Assembly (NCBI GenBank): GCA_937922785.1
Contig: CALAJQ010000025.1
Span: forward strand, 1 to 64,000
Source: an uncultured Acidimicrobiales bacterium
GTDB taxonomy: Bacteria > Actinomycetota > Acidimicrobiia > Acidimicrobiales > SZUA-35
DNA length: 64,000 nucleotides
Direction: 5' to 3'
Part shown: positions 42,436 to 50,798 of the stretch, in pieces
Layout: every line of letters starts with the position of its first letter
Numbering within the stretch: position 1 is the first letter of the stretch
Program-made: the position numbers and the translations under genes
The notes under the pieces: generated by a model
What the model saw: only the letters and a program-made list of their open reading frames with translations
What the model was told of the DNA's origin: nothing
Database searches by the model: none

Positions 42436-43656
42436 TTAAACAACGCCGAAGGTCAGCCCTGCCTTGTCCTCGAGAGCAGCGATGTAATTGTCGCCAAGGG
42501 CAGTAGCTGGAGTCCAGAAGCCGCCAGCGACTTCAGCTCGGTCGCGGAATAACAGGGTCACCGCCGCCTCACCCAACATCTTCGCTGTAGAGCCGTATCC
42601 GGGGTCTCGGTCGCCGGTGACCTTTGTGACAATGTCTGCGCCTGAAGCTGTGGTGCCATAGAAGCGGATGTCGAAGAATCCTGCCTCTTGGGCTTCGGGA
42701 GTTGGACCCTCGCCCGGTTCTGGCAAAAACTTGCCAAGCACCTTGCGCAACGGGCCGACGGTCGATGCGCCCATAAATCCGCCTAGCGCGCCACTCATTG
42801 ACAGTGCCTTTGCCCGGCCGGCCAGTCCATCGCCCATCATGGTGGCTTCACCGTAGGTGAAGTTCTCGCCCCAAGGTTTGCCCAGCAAAGAGTGGGTCCT
42901 AAAGACAACACGGCTGTTGGTTGCGGCCATCACAAACGGGGCCATCCAAGTGTTGTGGCCGTTGTCGTAAACCGGCATCGTTACGTTGGGCTGCCGAGGC
43001 CCGCTTCTGTCACCATCGACTGCGAGAGCATAAGGATTGGTAAGCACCTTGCGGATTGAAGGGTCGTCGGACATTTCTTCCATGATGTTCATCATCGAAG
43101 CGACCGTGCCCCCGCTCACCCCTCCGGACATTGCTTTCACGCCCATGCTTATCGATACACACGGCTCGCCGAATTGTTCCTGGGCTTGTGTTTGGGTGAA
43201 CCAAACCCCCAGATCTGAAGGAACAGAGTCGAAGCCGCAGGCGTGGACGATTCGGGCACCGGTCTCGGTTGCCGTTGCGTGATTGGCGTCGATCATTCGT
43301 TGCATCCACTGCGGTTCGCCCGTGAGGTCACAGTAATCGGTACCTGCTCGGGCAGCTGCGGCTACCAGCTTTGAACCAAACAGAGAGTATGGACCAACGG
43401 TTGATACGACCACGCTGGTCGATTCACACAGCTCAGCCATTGCTGACTCGTCATCCGCATCGGCCACGATCAACTCAACATCGGCCCCAGTGGCCTGGGC
43501 AACTGTCTCGAGCTTGGCTTTGTTCCGGCCAGCCATCGCCCACCTGAAATCTCCGCCAGAGCTGTACTGGTCAACCAGGTATTGACAAAGGATTTGCCCG
43601 ACGAAGCTGGTGGCTCCGAAAATTACGATGTCTCGCGGTTTCACTGTGTTGGGCAT
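42436..43656 (-). CDS. Saccharopine dehydrogenase-like / trans-acting enoyl reductase family protein
   Basis: NAD(P)-binding protein of 406 residues. The Rossmann motif is VIFGATSFVGQILCQYL and the family motif is STVGPYSLFGSKLVAAAARA, then GTDYCDLTGEP and HACGFDSVPSDLG. This matches the actinobacterial saccharopine-dehydrogenase-like group that includes mycobacterial trans-acting enoyl reductases for lipid synthesis. No lipid-synthesis cluster is adjacent, so the substrate is unknown. Monocistronic and divergent from the small CSD-like gene. Confidence 0.88.
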   Translation of the reverse strand: MPNTVKPRDIVIFGATSFVGQILCQYLVDQYSSGGDFRWAMAGRNKAKLETVAQATGADVELIVADADDESAMAELCESTSVVVSTVGPYSLFGSKLVAAAARAGTDYCDLTGEPQWMQRMIDANHATATETGARIVHACGFDSVPSDLGVWFTQTQAQEQFGEPCVSISMGVKAMSGGVSGGTVASMMNIMEEMSDDPSIRKVLTNPYALAVDGDRSGPRQPNVTMPVYDNGHNTWMAPFVMAATNSRVVFRTHSLLGKPWGENFTYGEATMMGDGLAGRAKALSMSGALGGFMGASTVGPLRKVLGKFLPEPGEGPTPEAQEAGFFDIRFYGTTASGADIVTKVTGDRDPGYGSTAKMLGEAAVTLLFRDRAEVAGGFWTPATALGDNYIAALEDKAGLTFGVV

Positions 43657-43759
43657 GGGGCCAAACTAACCGGCGGTGCCAGATTCACTACCAACCGGGC
43701 CAGATACAGGCAATTTCTGGGTCAGATCACTTGCCAATGGGCGGCTGTATGATGTTTGG

Positions 43760-43996
43760 ATGCAGGGTGTTGTGAAGTCTTATGACCCGGTGACTCGCGA
43801 AGGCTTGGTCATCACTGATACCGACCTTTCCGAGTACGAGATTGCACCGGGGGCCCTTGAGGGTTCGGTCTTTCGAATGCTGCGACCTGGCCAGCGAGTT
43901 GTGTTCAACCTCGATGACGCAGGTATGGCTCAGCAGCTTTCACTGGGCTCGGAAGTAGACATGGCAACACCCGCCTGGATCACCGAAGGCCACTAG
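43760..43996 (+). CDS. Small cold-shock-domain-like protein
   Basis: Protein of 78 residues with an OB-fold start similar to cold-shock proteins (GVVKSYDPVTREGLVITDT; RPGQRVVFNL later), but the classical RNP aromatic residues are largely absent. ATG 43760 is preferred over upstream starts because TATGAT lies six bases before it, the clearest leaderless -10 in the window. The stop shares its G with the next gene's GTG start. Confidence 0.75.
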   Translation: MQGVVKSYDPVTREGLVITDTDLSEYEIAPGALEGSVFRMLRPGQRVVFNLDDAGMAQQLSLGSEVDMATPAWITEGH

Positions 43997-44355
43997 TGAG
44001 CGCATTTCACGCCTACTGGGCGTGGGTGGTGGTGCTAAGCAACGGGATCGCGGGAGTCTGGGGCCTGGCCGCGCATTGGATCGAACCGTTGCGGCTGAAA
44101 CAACTGTGGTGGTTCGCATACGGTGCTCAAGCTTCGATCGCCGTTCAGGCAACCACGGGCGCGATCCGGTTCCAAGCTGACGGCGTTGAGATCCCCGAGA
44201 TCCACTTGTTCTACGGATTCGTTGCGCTGGCCGCGGTCGCGGTGATCTACAGCTACCGGGCCCAGACCGACCATTTCCGCTACTTGTTCTACGGGTTCGG
44301 GTCACTCTTCTTGATGGGACTCGGCATACGAACCATGACTCTGGTGGCTGGCTAG
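43996..44355 (+). CDS. Small four-helix membrane protein
   Basis: Protein of 119 residues with about four membrane segments (WAWVVVLSNGIAGVWGLA, FAYGAQASIAVQATTG, FYGFVALAAVAVIYSY, YGFGSLFLMGLGIRTMTLVA). Start GTG 43996 overlaps the stop of the CSD-like gene, so the two are coupled. No family recognised. The end overlaps the convergent lipoprotein gene by four bases. Confidence 0.75.
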   Translation: MSAFHAYWAWVVVLSNGIAGVWGLAAHWIEPLRLKQLWWFAYGAQASIAVQATTGAIRFQADGVEIPEIHLFYGFVALAAVAVIYSYRAQTDHFRYLFYGFGSLFLMGLGIRTMTLVAG

Positions 44356-45215
44356 CTGCCGATCCGTTCCCCAGCTGCGGAAACAAAATCCTGAAGTGTT
44401 TCCAGGTTCATGGCAGAGTCCGAAGCCTCGTGGGCTGATCCGACGACTACGAACACGTTGCCAAACCGGGCTCCAACCAACCGGACGAACTCGCTTGGTT
44501 CTTCGCCAGTCACCATTTCGAGACCGAACGCGCTGTCTGCTCCAGCAATCTCGACCGCCACCAAAGTTCCTTCAATCGACTCAGAAGCTTCCGAACCGTC
44601 ACAAGCCGCCAACCCTGCGAAGGCGTCAACCCAGCCTTGGGCTTGATCCTCTGTTCCTTGGCCCACCATCTGAACAAACTCTTGACCCCCGGGCCCAGAC
44701 GATTCAACCTCTAGGCCATCCAACTCATCAGGTGCCGCTACTCCACAGACGAGGTTGTCTGCGTCGGCCTCCTCGTACTCGGTTATATCGACGTACCCAG
44801 AAGACCATCCCTCGCCCAGATCTTGCGGTTCCAGAACCATCCCGGCAAGTGGATGTAGGCGCCATTCCTCTTCGTCTTCATCCAGCGGCACAGGCTCAGT
44901 GCCAGGCGAATCGCCATCATCTACGGGTTCGGTGTCGTCGACTGGTTCGGTGTGATCTGAAGGCTCGGTCGTGTCGCCGGTTTCATCGGTGGGCGAAACG
45001 GTCTCTGGAACTATCTCTCTGCTTGCAGTCGTGGTGCTTTCTTCGCCTGTCTCGCCGTATTCGCCAGGCACGGGAGCGTCCGGAGCTCCGGTCGTCTCGG
45101 TTGTGGTGGATTCGGAGGTCTCAACACCAGCAACGACCTCTACCGGATCAGATCCACAGGATCCAAGCAACAGGGTAAGCGACGCTGCTACGACAACAAG
45201 GGTCGAGTTCTTCAT
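44352..45215 (-). CDS. Acidic lipoprotein of unknown function
   Basis: Predicted lipoprotein (lipobox LLLGSC, Cys20) of 287 residues. Residues 25-115 are a Thr/Glu/Asp/Pro-rich linker with short repeats (TEPVDD). A folded domain follows (DLGEGWSSGYVDITEYEEA to the end) with two Cys that could form a disulfide (LVCGVAAP and LAACDGSE). No enzyme motif was seen. It resembles in layout extracellular sensor-type lipoproteins. Confidence 0.8.
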   Translation of the reverse strand: MKNSTLVVVAASLTLLLGSCGSDPVEVVAGVETSESTTTETTGAPDAPVPGEYGETGEESTTTASREIVPETVSPTDETGDTTEPSDHTEPVDDTEPVDDGDSPGTEPVPLDEDEEEWRLHPLAGMVLEPQDLGEGWSSGYVDITEYEEADADNLVCGVAAPDELDGLEVESSGPGGQEFVQMVGQGTEDQAQGWVDAFAGLAACDGSEASESIEGTLVAVEIAGADSAFGLEMVTGEEPSEFVRLVGARFGNVFVVVGSAHEASDSAMNLETLQDFVSAAGERIGS

Positions 45216-45248
45216 AGATAGATCAACGGCAGGTTAGCTTCTGCACTT

Positions 45249-45304
45249 GAACAGCGCAGTGCGAACAGCGCAGTGCTAACAGCGCAGTGCTAACAGCGCA
45301 GTGG
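45249..45304. repeat. Four 14-bp tandem repeats upstream of the acidic lipoprotein gene
   Basis: Four head-to-tail units of KAACAGCGCAGTGC (K is G or T; last base of the fourth unit differs). They begin 34 bases upstream of the lipoprotein start and lie between it and pckA. They may be in the promoter region of the lipoprotein gene. Confidence 0.85.
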
Positions 45305-45324
45305 CTTTATCGTCGTGACACGAA

Positions 45325-45353
45325 ACGACCTGCGGTTTGAAGCCGCAGGTCGT
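45325..45353 (-). terminator. Probable pckA terminator
   Basis: A perfect 11-bp stem (ACGACCTGCGG / CCGCAGGTCGT) with a 7-nt loop, 25 bases past the pckA stop. The T run after it is short (TTTCG). It is the strongest terminator-like hairpin in the window. Confidence 0.65.
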
Positions 45354-45377
45354 CATTCGAATTTCCTTGGATTTCGA

Positions 45378-47045
45378 TTACATCGCTGGCGCTATACCCA
45401 AGTCTGCAAAGCCCTTAGCTTCATAGTTAGCGCGGAACATGGCTTGCAGCTTTAGAGCACCTTCGTCATATGCCTCAGGGTCATCCCACGTGTCTCGAGG
45501 GTTGAGCACTGCATCGTCCACGCCGGGGCACGAGGTTGGCATGCGAAGGCCAAGTGTTGGTTCGATTGTGGTCTCAACATTGTCAAGGTCGCCGTTAAGG
45601 GCGGCGTCTAGCAACGCTCGAGTGACACCCAAAGACATGCGCTCGCCCTTACCGTATGGTCCGCCCGACCAGCCTGTGTTCAGCAGGATGCAGCGAGTCT
45701 TGTGCTTCTCCATACGGTCAGCCAGAAGCTGAGCGTAAACCGAAGGCTTGTGAGCCATGAACGGGCCGCCGAAACACGCACTGAAGGTTGCTTCAGGCTC
45801 GGTTATACCAACCTCGGTGCCAGCAAGCTTGGAGGTGAAGCCAGTTACGAAGTGATACATGACTTCTTCCGGAGTCAGAATCGAAACTGGAGGGAGCACA
45901 CCGAAGGCATCTGCGGTGAGCAGAACAATGGTCTCTGGGTGAGGGCCTTTGGCTCCTTCAGCAACACCTGGGTTGCAATCAAGCGGGTAAGCGAAGCGTG
46001 TGTTTTCAGTTACTGAACCGTCGGTGAGGTCGAACTCCTGAGGGTCGGTGTCCTCGATTGCCTTGCCAGGAAGCGCAGGCACGTTCTCAATAAGAGTGCC
46101 CTTCATTGACATTGCGGCTGCGATGACTGGCTCGTTCTTCTTGTTGAGATCGATCAGCTTCGCATAGCAACCGTCTTCGAAGTTGGAGACTCCGGTGTCG
46201 GTCCAAACGTGCTCGTCGTCGCCGATGAGCAAACGGTTGGGATCAGCAGAAAGAGTGGTCTTGCCGGTGCCTGAAAGGCCAAACAAGATTGCTGAGTCAT
46301 TGTCCTTGCCGACGTTGGCCGAGCAATGCATTGAGAGCTGACCCTTGGAAGGAAGCACGAAGTTCATCAAAGTGAACATGGTCTTCTTGTTGACGCCGCA
46401 ATAGTCAGCCTTACCAATTACCAAAGCGACACGGTTCTTGATGTCGATTATCACGCCACGCTTTGACTTAGTGCCATCGCGGTCTGGATCGGCTTCGAAT
46501 GATGGAACGTTGATGAGCGTCCAGCCAGCGGTTGGACGATCTGAATCGTCCCGAACCTGCTTGGGGAACATGATGTTGCAGAAGTAGGCGTGGGTGGCGT
46601 ACTCGCCGACGAAGCGGTACGGCTCTGCGAACTCTGGGTCCCAGCCACAGAAAACGTCTGTTGAGTACATGGTTGACTGACGCTCGTTGAGGTGAGCAAT
46701 GACTCGTGGCAAAAGAGCATCGAATTTGTCAGCGTCGAACTTGCCGAAGTCGGGCTTCCACCAGACCTCATCGGAGATTTCTGGACGATCAACAGCGAAA
46801 GTGTCCTTGGTGGGACGGCCGGTACAAGTTGGGTCGGTGTAATAGACCAACGGGCCATCTAGACCGAGAGCAGTTTGGTATGCCTTTTGGGCATCCTCAG
46901 GACCATCCGGGGAGATTCGGCCCTTGTCGTTTTCGATAGCCGCCGTGAAGAGTTCGTCTTGCGATAGCCCGTGTCTTAGATCGGGTATATCTAGTCCGAA
47001 TGCTTCCTTTAGCTCTGCCGCTACTTGCTCACTTGTTCGCATCAT
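45378..47045 (-). CDS. pckA: Phosphoenolpyruvate carboxykinase (ATP)
   Basis: Converts oxaloacetate to phosphoenolpyruvate for gluconeogenesis. The kinase P-loop GLSGTGKTTLS (about 256-266) and the metal/substrate regions (IGDDEHVW, RFAYPLDCNPG, NTGWSGGPYGKGERM) identify the ATP-using class. Many Actinobacteria instead use the GTP type (pckG). ATG 47045 is chosen (AGG five bases upstream); GTG 47048 and ATG 47042 are also possible. A terminator follows. The upstream gap contains repeat B1. Confidence 0.95.
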   Translation of the reverse strand: MMRTSEQVAAELKEAFGLDIPDLRHGLSQDELFTAAIENDKGRISPDGPEDAQKAYQTALGLDGPLVYYTDPTCTGRPTKDTFAVDRPEISDEVWWKPDFGKFDADKFDALLPRVIAHLNERQSTMYSTDVFCGWDPEFAEPYRFVGEYATHAYFCNIMFPKQVRDDSDRPTAGWTLINVPSFEADPDRDGTKSKRGVIIDIKNRVALVIGKADYCGVNKKTMFTLMNFVLPSKGQLSMHCSANVGKDNDSAILFGLSGTGKTTLSADPNRLLIGDDEHVWTDTGVSNFEDGCYAKLIDLNKKNEPVIAAAMSMKGTLIENVPALPGKAIEDTDPQEFDLTDGSVTENTRFAYPLDCNPGVAEGAKGPHPETIVLLTADAFGVLPPVSILTPEEVMYHFVTGFTSKLAGTEVGITEPEATFSACFGGPFMAHKPSVYAQLLADRMEKHKTRCILLNTGWSGGPYGKGERMSLGVTRALLDAALNGDLDNVETTIEPTLGLRMPTSCPGVDDAVLNPRDTWDDPEAYDEGALKLQAMFRANYEAKGFADLGIAPAM

Positions 47046-47356
47046 CACTGCCTACATCGTCGGGTCGAAGGTGTTTCTTAATAAACAACCTATGCCACCA
47101 TGGTTTGCAGCGATAGTGAGTCGAGTAAGTATCTGTATGGGAAATCGCACCCATCGGCCCTAGATATGACGACCTACTAAAAATCCGAACCGACCTGGCT
47201 ACCAGTCACAAAATCTGAACTGACCTGGCTACCAGCCGGTTTTGGCTAGCTACACCGCCAGAACCGAAGTGGTGACTGTTTCCCAGGTCAGTTCGATTTA
47301 GCCCGGCACATTTTTGAGCTGCGGAATTACTTCCGGAGGGCGGTTGTTCCAAGTCC
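47046..47356. other. 311-bp divergent gap between pckA and the flavoprotein gene
   Basis: No gene was seen. It contains leader sequence for pckA, with a small ATGGG / CCCAT hairpin on that strand, and the dispersed repeat B1. A GGAGGG at 47334-47339 lies 17 bases before the flavoprotein ATG, too far for an ordinary ribosome site. Confidence 0.6.
47180..47295. repeat. Dispersed repeat family B, copy 1
   Basis: 116-bp non-coding element. Two direct units of GAACYGACCTGGCTACCAG are followed by a distinct tail with CTACACCGCCAG and a terminal CCAGGTCAGTTCG, the inverse of the unit start. The same structure, inverted and with three direct units, is at 54356-54498. Confidence 0.85.
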
Positions 47357-48718
47357 ATGGAATCAGCCCAAGACGTAGATGTTGTAGTAATCGGCCTCGG
47401 CCCGGCGGGAGAAACCGTCGGTGGGCAGCTGGCAGAGGCGGGCCTAAAGGTTGTCGGAATTGAAGCTTCGCTGGTTGGCGGCGAGTGCCCGTACTGGGGT
47501 TGTGTACCCAGCAAGATGATGATCAGGGCATCAAACCTGCTTGCTGAAAGCCGTCGAGTAGCCGACCTGGCCGGCGAGTCCACCACAACTCCAGACTGGG
47601 CTCCAGTTGCAGCTCGAATTCGCGACCAAGCCACCGACAACTGGGACGACACCGTCGCTGTTGATCGCTTTGTTGGCAAGGGTGGCCACTTCATTCGCGG
47701 CCGTGGCGTCATCACTGCCCCAAACACCGTTGAAGTAAACGGTGAGATCTTCAAAGCCAGCAAGGGCATTGTCGTTGCGACCGGAACTCTGGCCGCGGTG
47801 CCACCAATACCCGGGCTGGCCGACACTCCCTTTTGGACGAACCACCAGATCGTTGAGACGAAAGAACTTCCCGAGTCGTTGATTGTCCTAGGCGGAGGCG
47901 CAATCGGTGCTGAGCTAGCCCAGGTCATGTCTCGATTTGGCGTGAAGGTAGCTGTCATCGAAGGCGAAGGACGACTGCTCCCCCGCAACGAACCTGAAGC
48001 TGGCGAGGTGCTTGCCGAGGTGTTCGAAGCTGAAGGTATCGCCGTTCACACTGGCCAGTTCGCTTCGTCGGTTTCATTCGAGGATGAAACATTCACTGTC
48101 TCGATGCCTGACGGAACAGAGATCACCGGCGAGAAGCTATTGGTTGCTGCTGGGCGTCGTACATTCCTAAAGGAATTGGGAGTTGGGAACCTGGGTCTTG
48201 ACGAGAACATGCGCTACTTCGAAGTTGACGGCACCCAGAAAGTCACCGACGGCCTTTGGGCGGTTGGAGACATCGCTGGCGATGGCCTCTTCACTCACCT
48301 CGCAACTCGCCAAGCCGCAGTTGCTGCTCAGGACATCCTGGGCAACAAGACCGAGCCACTCAACCTTGATGCGCTGTCGGCGGTCACCTTCACTGACCCT
48401 GAGGTCGGAGCGGTAGGCCTAACCGAAGCCGAGGCGCGAGACAAAGGCATCAATGTTGCCGTTGCTTTCAAGCAGGTTGGTCACACAGCTAGAGGTTGGC
48501 TGCATTCAACTGGCAACGAGGGCTTCATCAAGATTGTGGTTGACGCCGACGCTGTAGTAGTCGTCGGGGCAACCTCAGTTGGCCCTCATGGCGGCGAAGT
48601 TCTCGGATTGTTGTCGTTAGCGGTTCATGCGAAGATTCCGGTGTCAACGCTGAAGTCGATGATCTATGCCTACCCAACATTCCACAAGGGCATTGAGGAT
48701 GCCCTCGGCGAACTCTGA
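47357..48718 (+). CDS. Pyridine nucleotide-disulfide oxidoreductase (Lpd/MerA-like)
   Basis: FAD-dependent dithiol oxidoreductase of 453 residues. FAD motif VVVIGLGPAGETVGGQLA, redox-active Cys pair in GGECPYWGCVPSK, NAD(P) motif VLGGGAIGAELAQVMSRFG and ATGTL/WAVGDIAGDG are all present. In true dihydrolipoamide dehydrogenase the C-terminal catalytic motif is HPTxxE; here it is YPTFHK, so the His-Glu pair is lost. It is therefore probably a different reductase, not the pyruvate dehydrogenase E3. The gene stands alone with a convergent small gene downstream. Confidence 0.88.
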   Translation: MESAQDVDVVVIGLGPAGETVGGQLAEAGLKVVGIEASLVGGECPYWGCVPSKMMIRASNLLAESRRVADLAGESTTTPDWAPVAARIRDQATDNWDDTVAVDRFVGKGGHFIRGRGVITAPNTVEVNGEIFKASKGIVVATGTLAAVPPIPGLADTPFWTNHQIVETKELPESLIVLGGGAIGAELAQVMSRFGVKVAVIEGEGRLLPRNEPEAGEVLAEVFEAEGIAVHTGQFASSVSFEDETFTVSMPDGTEITGEKLLVAAGRRTFLKELGVGNLGLDENMRYFEVDGTQKVTDGLWAVGDIAGDGLFTHLATRQAAVAAQDILGNKTEPLNLDALSAVTFTDPEVGAVGLTEAEARDKGINVAVAFKQVGHTARGWLHSTGNEGFIKIVVDADAVVVVGATSVGPHGGEVLGLLSLAVHAKIPVSTLKSMIYAYPTFHKGIEDALGEL

Positions 48719-48719
48719 G

Positions 48720-49025
48720 CTAGAAGTCAGGTAGCCATCTTTCGAAGGAGCCGAAACCTTCCAAGGTGCCAGCTCCCCGAAACACATGGCTCCGACCATC
48801 GGTACGGACGAGCACCGCAGGGCCGCTTAATGCACCCTCGGGGCCGTCCATCTCCAGCTCATACGGCGCTTGAACCAGCGTCACGATCTCACTGGTTTGG
48901 TGGACCAGTTCCCAATCAAGCGAGTCAGAGTTGTCGCGTTGAGCAACCATAAGGTCACCACCGCGTGAAGGAATTCGACGGCCCGAAGCGATGAGTGTCT
49001 CAATGACAAACCGATAGTGCTGCAC
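48720..49025 (-). CDS. Hypothetical protein
   Basis: 101-residue protein with no recognised domain. It contains WELVHQTSEIVTLVQAPYEL and ends FGSFERWLPDF, looking like a compact beta-rich domain. Start GTG 49025 overlaps the stop of the deacetylase gene (TAGTG), so the two are probably translated together. Confidence 0.6.
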   Translation of the reverse strand: MQHYRFVIETLIASGRRIPSRGGDLMVAQRDNSDSLDWELVHQTSEIVTLVQAPYELEMDGPEGALSGPAVLVRTDGRSHVFRGAGTLEGFGSFERWLPDF

Positions 49026-49819
49026 TAGAGGCCCGGCAGCATGTCAGTTGGGACAGCTCCCCCGGTGTCAAAGAGACCCGGAATGGCAAACCATTCGGTT
49101 CCAAACATTTGCCCAAAGACTTCGTCAGGCACGCTTAAGAACATGTCGTCGGGAGACACTTGACTGGCATGACAACGCAAAGACTCACGCTTTGCTCCGA
49201 TGTAGCCGGTGACATCCATCGAGAACGCCAAGTCCTTTTCTGAGACGCCAAAGTCCTGCATCTCTTCTGGGTCTGGCGTGCCCTCTTGACCTTCTTCAGC
49301 CATTTGGGTCATGCCCTCGATAGCGCGTTCGCGGTTCACGGTTGACTCATAAACCTTGAGAGAGGGCCCCACGAGTTCTGCGGCTGCAAGCCCGACCCGG
49401 TGGACCTGAATGTGATCAGGGTGGCCGTAAAGTCCGTGCGGGTCATAGATCGTCATGACCGAGGCGTCGACCTCAACCAGGATCGCAGCCAACTTCTGGG
49501 CTGCTTCAGCCACGTCTGCCTGCCAGAAACACGTGGGATCGTCGTTACTGGGCTCATCCATCATTCCCGAATCCCGATAGCCGAGCAGCCGCGGAGCCTC
49601 GGCGCCAAGGACTTTGCAGGACTCGGCCAATTCGATCGCACGACGATCTTCCAGAGCTTCGCCTTCTTTAAGTACTCCGGGTTTCGGTTCGCCTAGCTCG
49701 CCACCGGTAGCGGTCACAAGCACTACTCGATGGCCCTGCGCAGCTGCCTTGGCCATGAGACCACCGGTGCTTATGGCCTCGTCGTCGGGGTGGGCGTGGA
49801 AACAAACAAGTGTTGACAT
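49025..49819 (-). CDS. PIG-L/LmbE-family deacetylase, mycothiol MshB/Mca-type
   Basis: Zinc-dependent N-acetyl-sugar deacetylase or amidase of 264 residues. The metal and catalytic motifs are HAHPDDE (residues 8-14) and GHPDH (with His later). GYRDSGM is the family motif. In Actinobacteria such enzymes make mycothiol (MshB) or cleave mycothiol conjugates (Mca); which one cannot be decided from this sequence. Divergent from clgR. Confidence 0.85.
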   Translation of the reverse strand: MSTLVCFHAHPDDEAISTGGLMAKAAAQGHRVVLVTATGGELGEPKPGVLKEGEALEDRRAIELAESCKVLGAEAPRLLGYRDSGMMDEPSNDDPTCFWQADVAEAAQKLAAILVEVDASVMTIYDPHGLYGHPDHIQVHRVGLAAAELVGPSLKVYESTVNRERAIEGMTQMAEEGQEGTPDPEEMQDFGVSEKDLAFSMDVTGYIGAKRESLRCHASQVSPDDMFLSVPDEVFGQMFGTEWFAIPGLFDTGGAVPTDMLPGL

Positions 49820-49901
49820 GTGCGCCTAAGCCTAGGAGCCGTGACGCAACTCGACATCGGCCTGTTCCGAACCCGCCGGATCACTCCGCTACCATCGGAC
49901 C

Positions 49902-50213
49902 ATGGCCTCAAACCCGAACGACCCTGCGCCCGAGTCCGACACGCCCAAAGTTCGGGACGTCATCGGGGATGTCTTGCGGGAAGAGCGCTGTTCTCAAGAC
50001 CGCACGTTGGCCGATGTAGCGGGCGAAGCGGCCGTCTCACTTCAGTACCTCAGCGAGATCGAACGCGGTCGTAAAGAGGTGTCGTCCGATCTGCTTGAGG
50101 CGGTCTGTGATTCGCTTGAACTAGAGGTAGCCGAGGTTTTGGAGCGGGCCGCTCGACAGCTACGCGTCGGGTCTGATCGCAGAAGCCGCCAAGCTTTTAT
50201 GCTGGCTGCCTGA
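49902..50213 (+). CDS. clgR: ClgR-like XRE-family regulator
   Basis: Helix-turn-helix regulator of 103 residues. The HTH reads [20 protein letters not shown] and is followed by [20 protein letters not shown], which is the ClgR signature; ClgR activates clp protease genes in Actinobacteria. ATG 49902 lies six bases after TACCAT, a leaderless-type -10. Its last 54 bases overlap the 3' end of the convergent clpP2 gene. No perfect ClgR box was found upstream of the clp genes; a degenerate GTTCGC stretch occurs near 51472. Confidence 0.88.
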   Translation: MASNPNDPAPESDTPKVRDVIGDVLREERCSQDRTLADVAGEAAVSLQYLSEIERGRKEVSSDLLEAVCDSLELEVAEVLERAARQLRVGSDRRSRQAFMLAA

Positions 50214-50798
50214 CTCCACAAGAACCTGATCAATTACGCCATACGCTACGGCTTCGTCTGCTCGAAGCACCAAGGCCCGGTCCGTGTCTGCCCTCACTTC
50301 GGAGCTGTCGCGCCCAAGATGTAGCGCCAGGATTTCCTCAACCTCTACTCTGACGCGGGCAAGCTCGGCGGCCTCCAGAGCCAGATCACTGATTGAACCT
50401 TGAGACACACCGGTGTGAGGCTGATGCAGCAGCACGCGTGAATGCGGGAGCGCGGCTCGCTTGCCGGGCGTGCCGGCGGCCAGAAGCATCGCCGCGGTAG
50501 ACGCAGCCTGACCAACACAAAGCGTGGCCACGTCGGCCGGGATGAAACGCATGGTGTCATAGATAGCCAGGGTGGCGGTGAACGATCCGCCCGGCGAATT
50601 GATGTAAAGCGAGATATCACGGTCGGGCACTTCAGCGGCCAGATGAAGAAGCTGAGCAACCACAACATTGGCAACGCCGTCATCGATTGGAGTGCCCACA
50701 AAGACAATCCGTTCTGATAGCAGCCGGCTGAAGATGTCTGAAACCCGTTCGCCTCGATCTGTCTTTTCGATGACGGTAGGGATGGTGTAGCTACTCAT
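50160..50798 (-). CDS. clpP2: ATP-dependent Clp protease proteolytic subunit (ClpP2)
   Basis: Serine protease subunit of the Clp complex. Catalytic Ser100 ([11 protein letters not shown]) and His125 (VLLHQPHTG) are present, with an Asp in RADTDR as the likely third residue; [16 protein letters not shown] is the core. ATG 50798 overlaps the clpP1 stop (ATGA). 212 residues. Paired clpP genes forming a mixed ring are typical of Actinobacteria. Its 3' end overlaps clgR. Confidence 0.93.
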   Translation of the reverse strand: MSSYTIPTVIEKTDRGERVSDIFSRLLSERIVFVGTPIDDGVANVVVAQLLHLAAEVPDRDISLYINSPGGSFTATLAIYDTMRFIPADVATLCVGQAASTAAMLLAAGTPGKRAALPHSRVLLHQPHTGVSQGSISDLALEAAELARVRVEVEEILALHLGRDSSEVRADTDRALVLRADEAVAYGVIDQVLVESGSQHKSLAASAIRPDA

